The notes under the pieces are model-generated. The model saw nothing but the letters and a program-made list of their open reading frames with translations, did no database searches and was not told the origin of the DNA. From assembly GCF_900700375.1 (NCBI RefSeq), contig NW_021629803.1:1-64000 (forward strand): 64,000 nucleotides of DNA. Direction: 5' to 3'. This DNA comes from Denticeps clupeoides. Taxonomy: Eukaryota > Chordata > Actinopteri > Clupeiformes > Denticipitidae. The position numbers were made by a program, and so were the translations under genes. Below are positions 42,531-53,642 of this stretch, one piece after another; position 1 is the stretch's first letter, and each line of letters opens with the position of its first letter.

Positions 42531-42745
42531 TGAAAGTGAAGTGATTGTCATTGTGAAACACCGCAGCACAGCACATGGTGACACGGTGAAACGTGTCCTC
42601 TGTATTTAACCGTCACCCTTGGTGAGCAGTGGGCACCATGACAGGCGCCCGGGGAGCAGCTTGTGGGGACCGTGCTTTGAACCAGGGGACCTTGGTGGTT
42701 CGGCATCCACACCTGCAACCTTCCGATTACAGGGCCACACTTGGA
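42531..42745 (+). repeat. Dispersed fish repeat
   Basis: Contains GTGAAGTGATTGTCATTGTG, GTGAGCAGTGGGCA and ACAGGCGCCCGGGGAGCAG, which I recognise from memory as a very common dispersed teleost repeat. The class is uncertain. Confidence 0.5.
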
Positions 42746-42914
42746 CCGTGTCGCCATATCGTATTACAGCTAAAAAACTCAATGTTGCAGGTGAGAACTT
42801 AAACAGACCAATCAGGACATGAGAAGAATCATGTCTAGCTGCCCTAAATAGATATTTCATACAAGACACAGTTAGAAATGATGATGAGCACTTTATTACA
42901 CCGTGTCATATTTA

Positions 42915-43365
42915 CAATTACGGCATTTGGCAGAGCGACTTACAACGTGCTTTCAAGTTACCATTGATGAAGAGATCAATTCCGGTTCACTAGGACCCCA
43001 ACTATGAATACAATCTTTTTATTCATTCTGTTGTAGATTCTGTACACAAGTTTGACAAGAAGAAGGTTACAAGTTCATCTAAATATTCTCTAAAGAAGTA
43101 CTGGAGGCTCGGAGTATACGAGGTGCAGTGCGAGGTGTAATAAGGGCTGTGAGGTAGGATGGTGCTACTCCATGTTTGGCTTTGTAGGCCAGCATCAGTA
43201 TTTAGAACCTGATGCGTGCAGCTACTGGGAGCCGGTGGAGGGAACGTAGCAGAGGGGCGGTGTGGAGAACTTGGGAAGGTTGAACATCAGTCGTGCTGCT
43301 TCGTCCTGTATGAGTTGTAGAGGTCGGATGGTACATAGAGGTAGATTCTTGTTTACTGCCACTTT
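42915..43365 (-). repeat. LINE-derived fragment with host-repeat edge
   Basis: The minus strand shows the C-terminal part of a non-LTR reverse-transcriptase protein (DEAAR, NLPKFS, MLAYKAKHG in shifted frames). 42915-43080 is a GCATTTGGCAGAGCGACTTA-type fish repeat often joined to it. A longer copy is at 51060-51690. Confidence 0.6.
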
Positions 43366-43369
43366 CACT

Positions 43370-43600
43370 TTTTAATCATTATTATTGGTGTGTTTTACAC
43401 TTGGCCAACACACTCGCGTCTGAACCAGAAGAGCACCAAGTTCCAGGTTCAAACCCCACTTACTACCATCGTGTCCCTCTGTCCCCAGGGGGACTGTCCC
43501 CGTCACTACTGAATGTAAATGTGTTGTTACGGAACACGTAAAATAATATAGTTGTATATAATCCAAGTGAAATATAGTACATAGTGAACTATACAACATG
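43370..43600 (+). repeat. tRNA-derived SINE copy
   Basis: Includes a box-B-like GGTTCAAACCC, a box-A-like TTGGCCAACACACTCG about 40 bp before it, and the fish SINE tail GGGGGACTGTCCCCGTCACT. Related copies are near 45200-45340 plus 46117-46200, 51675-51910, 53490-53640, 59090-59320 and 60560-60760. Confidence 0.65.
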
Positions 43601-43753
43601 GTTTTTAATGTTTGTCTTGTGTTTTGGACGTGTGAAGCTCAAGAAAGTCAAAGGAGATTTCATTCATCTTTTCTATATAGATTTTTTATTTGCATTTTGT
43701 AATAACGCTCATGTTACGCTCGCCTTTGCGATGTCCGCATAGCTGCGTCCTGT

Positions 43754-44809
43754 TCACCAGCCTCCCAGATCAACCTGGACAGCCTGGTTCTTGTACTGTT
43801 TTCTTTTCTCCACGTCTCCTTGTGAAGCTTCTCGAAGATGCTCCAGTGCTGCTCTCATGTACGCAGTCTGCACGAGTTGCCCACACAGTTCCTTCTCCCT
43901 TCTGAGGAGGACCTTCAGGGTTTCCTCAATCTCCTGCCTCTTGCTTGTATTGTTTAAGTCCTGGAAACGTTTTTCCAGTTCGTTCCTGGTAGATGTTTCT
44001 TCAAGGAGCACTTTTTCAAGTTCTTCTCGTGCTCTGTGCTCATGGTCACGTTCGGCTGTCATCATCTCAAGTTCCTTTTTCATTTGCTGGAGCGTCTCCT
44101 CGTGGAGACTGTCTTTGCTCTCCAGCTGATGACGGAACTTTGTCTCTGTCTCCAGGAGAAGCCTCTCTGCCTCTTTCCTGCTTTCTCTTTTTGCTTCAAG
44201 CTCTTTTTCAGCTTTCTCTCTCCTGCTCTGCTCATCTGTCATTTGACTTCTCAGCGTTTCCTGCTCCTTCTTCTCGTTCTGCAGCGTCTCTTCATAAAGA
44301 GCCTGCATGCTCCCCAGCTGCGTATGGAGCTGTGTCTCCATCTCCATCTGCTTTCCAGCTTCTCTCACGTTACAGAAACGCCTTTCTGCTTCTTCTCTGT
44401 TGTGTCTCTCCACGTTCAGCTGTGCTTCAAGCTCCTCACATTGCAGCCGTTCCAGATCTTGTTCTTCTCTCAGTCTTTCTTTTACTTCATTCTCAGCCTC
44501 CTGGATGGCAATTTGCCTCAGCTCTTCACGCCAAGCCAGGCTGTTCTGTGTCGTGTCACGAATAGCCATCTCCAGATTATTATTAGAGGCCATGAACATC
44601 TCCTCCACTTCTTTACGATGACCGGGATCCCTTTCCAGGAATGTCTCCGTCACCGCCTCGAGTGTGCCGAGCTGTTCCCCGAACACCTCAACCTGACCCA
44701 TCTGAGCTGATTTCAGATCGGTCATTTTGGGCTCAACGGAAACGTCCTTCTTGAAGAAGCGACGCTTGGTCCACCTAACAAACTTCTTCCACGCCTTCCA
44801 CGCCTTCAT
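43754..44809 (-). CDS. Intronless coiled-coil protein, copy 1
   Basis: 351 aa from the first ATG (MKAWKAWKKF); the open frame extends a little upstream without an ATG. A basic head (RWTKRRFFKKD) is followed by about 280 residues of nearly unbroken heptad-type coiled coil rich in Glu/Arg/Lys/Gln/Leu, ending VQVDLGGW. There is no signal peptide or membrane segment. It has no introns, so it may have begun as a retrocopy. The protein does not match a family I can name; trichohyalin- or golgin-like hits would reflect coiled-coil composition. A CCAAT/TATA promoter lies just upstream. This copy has an extra KAW triplet relative to copies 2 and 3. Confidence 0.7.
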   Translation of the reverse strand: MKAWKAWKKFVRWTKRRFFKKDVSVEPKMTDLKSAQMGQVEVFGEQLGTLEAVTETFLERDPGHRKEVEEMFMASNNNLEMAIRDTTQNSLAWREELRQIAIQEAENEVKERLREEQDLERLQCEELEAQLNVERHNREEAERRFCNVREAGKQMEMETQLHTQLGSMQALYEETLQNEKKEQETLRSQMTDEQSRREKAEKELEAKRESRKEAERLLLETETKFRHQLESKDSLHEETLQQMKKELEMMTAERDHEHRAREELEKVLLEETSTRNELEKRFQDLNNTSKRQEIEETLKVLLRREKELCGQLVQTAYMRAALEHLREASQGDVEKRKQYKNQAVQVDLGGW

Positions 44810-44869
44810 TTCTCTACCTCTATACTGAACTCTCGTAAATCTGAAATGATTAAGCTCTTCACGGCTCAC

Positions 44870-45065
44870 CTCTTAAATAGAGCGAAGCTGATGATGTCAC
44901 TTTTTTTTCAGCCAATCAGATGGAGGAACAAGATCTTAAGAACATTGTGATTGGCTGGTTTCACTCAGCTGATTACGCTACAGAACAAGAGCTCAGAAAC
45001 ATTGTGATTGGCTGAAAAAAATTATATCAGCCAATCACATTAATTCTGGGCTCTTGTTCTTGCTG
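44870..45065 (-). promoter_or_regulatory. CCAAT/TATA promoter of coiled-coil copy 1
   Basis: Read on the minus strand: several CCAAT boxes (GCCAATCACAATG and its inverse), then TGACATCA (CRE-like), then TATTTAA about 60 bp before the ATG. The same order is kept in copies 2 and 3. Confidence 0.65.
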
Positions 45066-45338
45066 AAAAAAAGTGCCTCTCTGGACAGTGAATCAGGAGG
45101 AAACCCACACCGAGACAGAAGAACATGTAAACTCCACACACACAAGGTGCTGTCAACGCTATTTGTCCCAAATCAAATTACTGCCACTTTCACTTTTTAA
45201 TCATTATTATTGGTGTGTTTTACACTTGGCTAACACGCTCGCGTCTGAACCGGAAGAGCACAAAGTTCCAGGTTCAAACCCCACTTACTACCATCGTGTC
45301 CCTGAGCGGGACGCTTAACCCTGACTGTGTCCCCAGGG

Positions 45339-46116
45339 CATACCTGTCAAGTATCCCGTTTTGGCCCGTTCTTTCCCGCCGTCCTCCCGTATTAGTATTT
45401 TCCCGTAAATCTCCCGTATTTTAATCTGCGTTATTTAAAAAAAATAATCTGAGTTGTGTCGCTAATGTCGCGATAAGTGCCGTCTGCAGTAGCTACTACA
45501 GGTACTGAAGGTGGCAGTTCTCGCGAGATTAGCGCTTGAGGTCAGATGACGAGATGATGAGTGACGACGCGGGAAAAAAGAAGAAGAAACAGACAGATGA
45601 TGGACGCCAGGACAGAGAAGGAAGGCGCTCCTGCCAAAAAAAACTAAATCCTCGTGTCAATACCGCGATCAATGGGACACCGAATGTATTTTTTATGAAG
45701 AAGAGCGGGGTGGGGGACAGTCATTTGTAACCGCGATTTTAGCGTCGCACACGGGGGAAGGAATGATGTCCGCCAGGCACAAAAACATGCCCGGGCGATG
45801 TCAGCATTCGTGACGAGAAATGCCACTGAGGCAGACCAGGTCACAAGTGCAGAGGTACAAACGGCAACGCTGTGTACCAAAAACCTGATTCATCAGTTTG
45901 TCCAATAATGGCGGACAGGAAACAAAGGTCAGGAGTGGTGCAGCTGTGCATAAAGCCAGCTGAAGTTTAGAAGTGATTGACAAGTGGTGATTTTAGCTTT
46001 CTTGTCACCCCTCTTAAAATGTAAGGGACACTGGGGCTTGGTCGGGGTGGTGGGACTGCTTGTGGTGGGCGCAGGAAAATGTCCCTTATTTTCAAATCCA
46101 AAACTTGACAGGTATG
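45339..46116 (+). mobile_element. hAT-like DNA transposon, 778 bp, with 8-bp target duplication
   Basis: The ends CATACCTGTCAAGT and ACTTGACAGGTATG are perfect inverted repeats, flanked by CCCCAGGG at 45331-45338 and 46117-46124. The related SINE copy at 60615-60622 carries the single, empty site. Inside (about 45690-45900, plus strand) broken frames show GRNDVR and VTSAEV-type residues, like the N-terminal zinc-finger region of hAT transposases. It is a deleted, non-autonomous copy. Confidence 0.75.
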
Positions 46117-46139
46117 CCCCAGGGGGACTGTCCCCGTCA

Positions 46140-46838
46140 CTACTGAATGTGTTGTTACGGAACAAGTCAAATAATATAGTTGTATATATTCCAAGTGAAA
46201 TATAGTACACAGTCAGTAAAAACATTTGTTTTGCACGTCATTAGTGTGAACATGGACACGCCCCCTACACAAATGGGCCAATCGGATACCAGTACAACTT
46301 TGATTCTACATTTTATTATTAGATCATTTGTACCGTGATATAAAATTATTTTTAATGTTTGTCTTGTGTTTTAGACGTGTCAGAAAGACCCAGATTTGTT
46401 TAGTTGTTTCTATCTGGTCCGGTTAGAGTGTGACACCTAATGAGCCACGCGTATTTTTCACATGTAAATGTGTGCGTTCATGACGGAAAGTAAGTGCTGA
46501 GGAGTGTTGTTCACACTCGTGTGTTCGATTCGTTTATCCTTTCATACTGTTTTATTTGCAGAGAGAGAGTTTGTAATGTTTGGGAATTATTTAATTCTTA
46601 TGCTAATTTCCGCCTGCTATTAGCGCTAAGCTAACGGGGTTCAATAATTTTCCTGTGTTTTAGCTGCCTATATTTATATTCTAGGTAAAATGTTCTAGTG
46701 CTGGTTAGCTGCTTATGTAGGATTGTATTGTCTGTTTCATGTTAGATTACTGTAAGCAGTGTTATTAATCAGTGTTGTGTATCATATCATGTTCTGTGGA
46801 GTGTTTGCTTATGTATGCTTTCTGTGTTTCTTGTAGAC

Positions 46839-46869
<31 letters not shown>

Positions 46870-47070
46870 ACACACACACACACATACTTCGTTAATAAAT
46901 AAGATAATTGATAAGCTGGCCTCCAGGCTCCTGATTCTCTGACCGGAATCAGATCCTATTGTCGCTTCACCAGTGTAACACGTCGTGGGAGTGGTAGAAT
47001 CTACACGACAAGACGTGTGAAACTCAAGAAAGGCAAAGGAGATTTCATTAATTTTTTCTTTATAGATTCT
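46140..47070 (+). repeat. Segmental duplication, direct copy
   Basis: Matches 59630-60560 on the opposite strand almost base for base, including the microsatellite. I see no gene inside. 47070-47180 is a LINE scrap with TCCTCCAGTACTGCTCGCC-type sequence on the minus strand. Confidence 0.8.
46845..46885 (+). repeat. CA microsatellite
   Basis: About 20 CA units with one interruption. The duplicated, inverted counterpart is the GT tract at 59838-59895. Confidence 0.95.
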
Positions 47071-47344
47071 TTATTTACTGAAATATCCTACTGTGTCTTC
47101 CTTTTACCTTCAGAGATGGAGGGACCAGGCGAGCAGTACTGGAGGCTCGGAGTATACCAGGTGCAGTGCAAGGTGTAATAAGGGTATTATAAATCATTAT
47201 AAATCTGCTTGGCAGCAGAATCCCAGAATCTCTGTATTTAATCAGCTCAAGGTAATGTTGAGACGTGAGAGAAAGTCCAGATGCACACAAATAACTTGTG
47301 AAGCATAAGATTGACAGAGTGCTTGGTCTGAATTGTGCTGACTG

Positions 47345-48230
47345 TCTGGTTCCAGTTCTGGATTTTACATGGTAAACACATGTTGGAGAGTAACGGTGCC
47401 ACGTCTGGGTGCAGCAGGAGCCCCAGCTGGCAGCACTCAGCCTGACAGCAGGGCTCTAACCATGGACAGGTGCTGCTGGGTAGGCATCCGTGGTTGGAGC
47501 CCTGTTAGAAGGAACCGACACTGATGCATCGATGTGGATCCTGAACTTTGATTTCAGTTCCTGGCAACCGCCACACGCCTGTTGGTTTGTTTTTCTTGGC
47601 TTTTTTTGTTTTGTCCCTCCTGCCTTTTTCTTTTGTGCGTATTAATAAATCCCATTTGCCCAGATGTCCCGTCTCTGCGCTTCCTTCCCCCGTCAGCCCG
47701 TGGTCGTGACAAACAGAGGTAAAATGTGCAATGACACAAGTTCTGACATTCAAACAAATCCTGTTCAATTTTCTGATATGTATTGTATTTCTTTTCATAA
47801 ATTATTTGTTGTTCCGGCAGCTCAGGTGGCACTTTATTTTAAAAAGTCTATATTCGCCAGATCAAGTAAAGCATACATGTGCATGTTTTTGGTGTTATGT
47901 TTTGGTGTTTAATTATCATTATATTCGTGCATTTTCTAAAGATTCTGTTTTTGAATAAAGGGTTGGAAATGAATGCTTTTATTTATTCATAATTTATAAA
48001 AAATAATCGACAGATTAATTGATTATTAAAATGATTGTTAGTAGCAGCCATGCTTCTTTATTATCGGAAGATACATCGAACATTAAGACTAACTGTGCTG
48101 TAAAACAAGTATTTGCTTTATTAGATATTTCTCCAGATGTATTTGTTTTAAAGCCAAATGGCGTATGATGTAAGCCAGGACTTTATTAGGCATCAGACCA
48201 AGTGATGATTATCACCATTTCACAGGGTGA
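47345..48230 (-). repeat. Duplicated block: C1q-gene 3' end and downstream DNA
   Basis: Matches 62163-63045 in reverse. It includes the 3' untranslated region of the C1q gene, with AATAAA (minus strand) at about 48182-48187. A hairpin (AGGGCTCTAACCA / TGGTTGGAGCCCT) lies at about 47451-47505. Confidence 0.82.
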
Positions 48231-50754
48231 AGAGCAGGAATCCGCTGAAGATGCAGTGATTACTCTCATCGTTGTAAGGTCGCTGGTTTCCAGTCTCCCG
48301 CCTCCAGCTGCAGAGTCACGCCGCCGACCAGGTAGGAGACGTGGTGGTCCATGTCGTACTCCCCCAGCAACATGATCCTCTGCTGGTTCCTGTACAGCGC
48401 TGTGTACATGGTGCGCGATGAGAGGATGTCCGCCATGGTGAACCTGAAGAAGTAAACGCCCTTCACTGGAGCGGTGAAGAACCCTGCAGAACCATACAGA
48501 AAAATTCACTACAGTCAGATCTACTACCATGATGCACCTGTCAGGTTAAACAGGAGACTATCAGTCCCTGTTCATCACCGGACCGAACCACAAACCCTGG
48601 TGGACGCCAGGGACTCCGCCTTCCAGTCCAAAGACAAAGAGGCTCAATTCTACAGGCCGAGCCAACCAGTCACAGGCCAGTAAGGAGCAAAACGAGCTGA
48701 TGCAGAGAAGATGAACATGGCTGCCCGCTCCTCACCAACGGTGATGGTTTAAGCCTTTAAACCTGAGCCACACCGTGTGTGGTGTTTCACAAGGACAGTC
48801 ACTTCACTTTCACAAAGTGCGTTAAGAGGCTGGCACTGAGGTGTTTAAAGAATGTGACTCCCACTGACACCATGACTATGAGAAGATGCTGAGCACCTGT
48901 ATTACTGCTGTAGGCGTTTCCAACATTGGTGATGATGTTCCTGAAGACCAAGTTCATTTCGGAAGGTCCTGCTTGTACATACTCAGTATTAAATGTCAAA
49001 GCTGCTGAAAAGGCCACTTTGCCTCCTGTAAGTGGAACAGAACCAAAAAAACATCACTGCTGATATTCAACTTTACAAAAAGACAAAAACATAATCATCT
49101 GATATGTAAGTAATTCTATTGATTTACATAGAACGATGACTAGAAAGTAACTTATATCCCAAATAAAAGGCACATCATATTTAAGGATATGACCCAATAC
49201 TCATCATGTACAAATAGACAGATCTTTCATCACGATTACAATATGTATTCAGTATATAGCAATAATAATGTCATTTACCTGCATTCATGTTATTCAGTTT
49301 CTCCACTTTGGTCTCCACTGATGTTAGTCTGGTCTTCAGTCCTCCAATCTCTGCATTCAGAGCAGAAAATATTAAAACCACAGTTCATCACATGATACCT
49401 GAGTTCTTCTGCTGCAGATCTTCTACTTGGTTCTTGACAGCTTTCAGCTCTGCTGCTTGTTCTGATGTAGGTGGAACACAAAAAATGAGCCAAATCTTCA
49501 CCAAGAAAATATGATTAGAGATCATTTCGATCCAGCCCCTGCATTCTGATGAGTCAGGTTCTCCACGTTCTGCTCATTGTCATCCATTTGGATCTTTAGA
49601 GCCGTCAGCTCTGCCACAAGTGCTGCAATAATGAAGGAATAATTCAGTACTTTATGGTAGATTATGGTATGGCTTATTTCTATTGGAGATTAAAGAGTTT
49701 TTATGACAGGATGGTCGCATATAACAGTTAATTTATATGGCTGTATATGGCAGTTTATGGCGGTATATAATAATTTATGGATGATTATGGTTGCATATAA
49801 CAGTTAATTTATATGGCTGTATATAATAGTTTATGGCGGTATATGAATGTACATGACTGTATGTATGGATGTATAACAATGTATATTGATGAGATGTCGC
49901 TGATTGTTCTCATGCTCAGAATTACTGTAAAAAATTAAATGGTCACTCTTGTAAGCAGCTTGGATGTGAACGTTGGACTGTCTGTTCTGCATTACCTGCA
50001 TTTTCCATCTTCAGATTCTCCAGGTCTTTCTGTACGTCTGACAGGACAGCATCTTGCACTTATATACAAAATAATACAGATGTCTGTTATTCTAAATTAT
50101 ATCTACTCATGCACTCTATTACATGTAGAGAATTGAATTAATGTACTGTTATTCTAACCTAAACTAATCATAACCAATGAATAATAATTCACTGTTTATG
50201 TTATTTATACAGTAATTACATGGAATTAATACTATGTGTGATTAAATAATACTATTTGTATAGTATATTTTACACTATAATATTTGTCAAATGTCATTTA
50301 TGCACCTGCATTCTCCTTCTTCATGTTCTCCACTTCATCCTTCATGGTCTTTATCTCCACATCTTGAGCTAAATAATGTAATAATGTAAATGAGCTAAAT
50401 ACCAACATTAAAGTCTGTGAATGATGTTCATACTGGTCTCAGTGTTGTTGAATTAATATTGCACATTTAGAAGATGTGATTACCAGCGTTTTCTCTCTCC
50501 AGAACTTCCAGCCTCAGATCCAGCACCATGTCTTCAGGGTCCTTTAGGTTAGTCTTCACGTTCTCCAACTGGACTTCCTGAGCCAGCATCGTGTCCCGCA
50601 GGTAGTGGACCATGTTCCTCAGGTACTGCAGCTCAGCGTTGATGTCCTGCACAGGAATTTCTTTTTTTGTATTCAGAGGGTTGCTCTGGTTGTTCAGAGA
50701 AAGAGCTCTAAATGTGGAGAACAGCAGGAACAGCAAGGAGATGATGACCCTCAT
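48220..50754 (-). pseudogene. C1q-domain secreted protein gene (split coiled-coil exons), probably damaged
   Basis: Exons on the minus strand: 50484-50754 (signal peptide MRVIISLLFLLFSTF, then NAELQYLRNMVHYLRD), 50306-50368, 49996-50058, 49539-49622, 49399-49461, 49279-49350, 48897-49025 (VAFSAALTF..., first half of C1q) and 48266-48483 (FTAPVKGVYFFRFTM...). All junctions are phase 1. The coiled-coil exons are 63, 63, 84, 63 and 72 bp, most of them whole heptads, each ending in N-A/S-G. Two faults: the exon at 49539 has GG where the donor GT should be, and the last exon loses frame after GVTLQLEAGD, although the expected ending HCIFSGFLLFTL is readable one frame over up to 48220. Fish C1q-like proteins form trimers in immunity or adhesion. 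Confidence 0.85.
49690..49880 (+). repeat. Degenerate repeat in a C1q-gene intron
   Basis: TTTATGGCGGTATAT / TTATATGGCTGTATAT units of about 14-20 bp repeat irregularly. Confidence 0.6.
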
Positions 50755-50776
50755 CTTCAACACAATCAGGTCAGCT

Positions 50777-51690
50777 TTCCACTCATCTAGACTCTTCTCC
50801 GTCTTGGCCCCTCGGTTGTGGAATGAACTTCCCCTTTAGGTCAGAACAGCTCAGTCACTGAGCACCTTCAAACGGCAGCTCAAGACCTTCCTCTTTAGAG
50901 AAGATTTAGACGAACTTGTGACCTTCTTCTTGTCTTCTGTACAGAATCTACAACAGAGTGAATAAAAAGAACTGACCACTTCATCCATGGTAACATGGAA
51001 GCAAGTTGTTAAGGACGTCTGGCAAACGCCTTAAATGTAAATGTAAGCGGCCTCCTTTTTTTATAAAGACGAACTTATTCATTATTTACATTTAAGGCAT
51101 TTGGCAGACGGCCGTATCCAGAGCCACTTACAACGTGCTTTCAAGTTACCATGGATGAAGAGATCAATTCCGGTTCACTAGGACCCCCAACTATGAATAC
51201 AATCTTTTTATTCACTCTGTTCTAGTTTCTATACAGAAGAAGGTTACAAGTTCATCTAAATCTTCTCTAAAGAGGAAGGTCTTGAGCTGCCGTGTGAAGG
51301 TGCTCAGTGACTCAGCTGGAAGTTCATTCCACCACCGAGGGGCCAAGACGGAGAAGAGTCTAGATGAGCGTCTTCCTTTTACCTTCAGAGATGGAGGGAC
51401 CAGGCGAGCAGTACTGGAGGCTCGGAGTAAACGAGGTGCAGTGCGAGGTGTAATAAGGGCTGTGAGGTAGGATGGTGCTACTCCATGTTTGGCTTTGTAG
51501 GCCAGCATCAGTATTTAGAACCTGATGCGTGCAGCTACTGGGAGCCGGTGGAGGGAACGTAGCAGAGGGGCGGTGTGGAGAACTTGGGAAGGTTGAACAT
51601 CAGTCGTGCTGCTTCGTCCTGTATGAGTTGTAGAGGTCGGATGGTACATAGAGGTAGATTCTTGTTTACTGACACTTTCACTTTTTAATC
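50777..51690 (-). repeat. LINE-derived fragments upstream of the C1q gene
   Basis: The minus strand of 51212-51508 reads MLAYKAKHGVAPSYLTALI ... RLFSVLAPRWWNELP, the C-terminal end of a fish non-LTR reverse transcriptase. 50777-50960 is a second scrap of the same region (SVLAPRLWNELP on the plus strand). 51060-51200 is a GCATTTGGCAGACGGCCG-type repeat. The fragments lie within about 25 bp of the C1q start codon. Confidence 0.65.
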
Positions 51691-52066
51691 ATTATTATTG
51701 GTGTGTTTTACACTTGGCCAACACACTCACGTCTGAACCAGAAGAGCACCAAGTTCCAGGTTCAAACCCCACTTACTACCATCGTGTCCCTCTGTCCCCA
51801 GGGGGACTGTCCCCGTCACTACTGAATGTAAATGTGTTGTTACGGAACACGTAAAATAATATAGTTGTATATAATCCAAGTGAAATATAGTACATGGTGA
51901 ACTATACAACATGGTTTTTAATGTTTGTCTTGTGTTTTGGACGTGTGAAGCTCAAGAAAGTCAAAGGAGATTTCATTCATCTTTTCTATATAGATTTTTT
52001 ATTTGCATTTTGTAATAACGCTCATGTTACGATCGCCTTTGCGATGTCCGCATAGCTGCGTCCTGT

Positions 52067-53113
52067 TCACCAGCCTCCCAGATCAACCTGGACAGCCTGG
52101 TTCTTGTACTGTTTTCTTTTCTCCACGTCTCCTTGTGAAGCTTCTCGAAGATGCTCCAGTGCTGCTCTCATGTACGCGGTCTGCACGAGTTGCCCACACA
52201 GTTCCTTCTCCCTTCTGAGGAGGACCTTCAGGGTTTCCTCAATCTCCTGCCTCTTGCTTGTATTGTTTAAGTCCTGGAAACGTTTTTCCAGTTCGTTCCT
52301 GGTAGATGTTTCTTCAAGGAACACTTTTTCAAGTTCTTCTCGTGCTCTGTGCTCATGGTCACGTTCGGCTGTCATCATCTCAAGTTCCTTTTTCATTTGC
52401 TGGAGCGTCTCCTCGTGGAGACTGTCTTTGCTCTCCAGCTGATGACGGAACTTTGTCTCTGTCTCCAGGAGAAGCCTCTCTGCCTCTTTCCTGCTTTCTC
52501 TTTTTGCTTCAAGCTCTTTTTCAGCTTTCTCTCTCCTGCTCTGCTCATCTGTCATTTGACTTCTCAGCGTTTCCTGCTCCTTCTTCTCGTTCTGCAGCGT
52601 CTCTTCATAAAGAGCCTGCATGCTCCCCAGCTGCGTATGGAGCTGTGTCTCCATCTCCATCTGCTTTCCAGTTTCTCTCACGTTACAGAAATGCCTTTCT
52701 GCTTCTTCTCTGTTGTGTCTCTCCACGTTCAGCTGTGCTTCAAGCTCCTCACATTGCAGCCGTTCCAGATCTTGTTCTTCTCTCAGTCTTTCTTTTACTT
52801 CATTCTCAGCCTCCTGGATGGCAATTTGCCTCAGCTCTTCACGCCAAGCCAGGCTGTTCTGTGTCGTGTCACGAATAGCCATCTCCAGATTGTTATTAGA
52901 GGCCATGAACATCTCCTCCACTTCTTTACGATGACCGGGATCCCTTTCCAGGAATGTCTCCATCACCGCCTCGAGTGTGCCGAGCTGTTCCCCGAACACC
53001 TCAACCTGACCCATCTGAGCTGATTTCAGATCGGTCATTTTGGGCTCAACGGAAACGTCCTTCTTGAAGAAGCGACGCTTGGTCCACCTAACAAACTTCT
53101 TCCACGCCTTCAT
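52067..53113 (-). CDS. Intronless coiled-coil protein, copy 2
   Basis: 348 aa, almost identical to copy 1, including the same ending and the same 3' flank, within a duplication of about 2.5 kb (about 43.1-45.63 against 51.4-53.93 kb). Start chosen as the first ATG (MKAWKKFVRW). The high identity points to a recent duplication or gene conversion. Confidence 0.7.
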   Translation of the reverse strand: MKAWKKFVRWTKRRFFKKDVSVEPKMTDLKSAQMGQVEVFGEQLGTLEAVMETFLERDPGHRKEVEEMFMASNNNLEMAIRDTTQNSLAWREELRQIAIQEAENEVKERLREEQDLERLQCEELEAQLNVERHNREEAERHFCNVRETGKQMEMETQLHTQLGSMQALYEETLQNEKKEQETLRSQMTDEQSRREKAEKELEAKRESRKEAERLLLETETKFRHQLESKDSLHEETLQQMKKELEMMTAERDHEHRAREELEKVFLEETSTRNELEKRFQDLNNTSKRQEIEETLKVLLRREKELCGQLVQTAYMRAALEHLREASQGDVEKRKQYKNQAVQVDLGGW

Positions 53114-53169
53114 TTCTCTACCTCTATACTGAACTCTCGTAAATCTGAAATGATTAAGTTCTTCACGGC

Positions 53170-53360
53170 TCACCTCTTATATAGAGCGAAGCTGATGATG
53201 TCACTTTTTTTCAGCCAATCAGATGGAGGAACAAGATCTTAAGAACATTGTGATTGGCTGGTTTCACTCAGCTGATTACGCTACAGAACAAGAGCTCAGA
53301 AACATTGTGATTGGCTGAAAAAAATTATATCAGCCAATCACATTAATTCTGGGCTCTTGT
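53170..53360 (-). promoter_or_regulatory. CCAAT/TATA promoter of coiled-coil copy 2
   Basis: Same layout as copy 1, but the TATA reads TATATAA, closer to consensus than the TATTTAA of copies 1 and 3. Confidence 0.65.
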
Positions 53361-53642
53361 TCTTGCTGAAAAAAAAGTGCCTCTCTGGACAGTGAATCAG
53401 GAGGAAACCCACACCGAGACAGAAGAACATGTAAACTCCACACACACAAGGTGCTGTCAACGCTATTTGTCCCAAATCAAATTACTGCCACTTTCACTTT
53501 TTAATCATTATTATTGGTGTGTTTTACACTTGGCTGACACGCTCGCGTCTGAACCGGAAGAGCACAAAGTTCCAGGTTCAAACCCCACTTACTACCATCG
53601 TGTCCCTGAGCGGGACGCTTAACCCTGACTGTGTCCCCAGGG

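Noticed and set aside
43370-43600. A functional tRNA gene near the GGTTCAAACCC box
   Set aside because: No cloverleaf can be drawn, and the sequence recurs with the SINE tail in all duplicates.
43791-44710. Several plus-strand open frames of 100-224 aa opposite the coiled-coil genes
   Set aside because: They are antisense shadows, rich in Ser/Leu/Phe because of the Glu/Lys/Arg codons on the other strand, and appear equally in all copies.
44850-44869. Upstream extension of the coiled-coil frame beginning at GTG
   Set aside because: A GTG start is not expected in a vertebrate gene. The first ATG (44809 and equivalents) lies behind a good TATA box.
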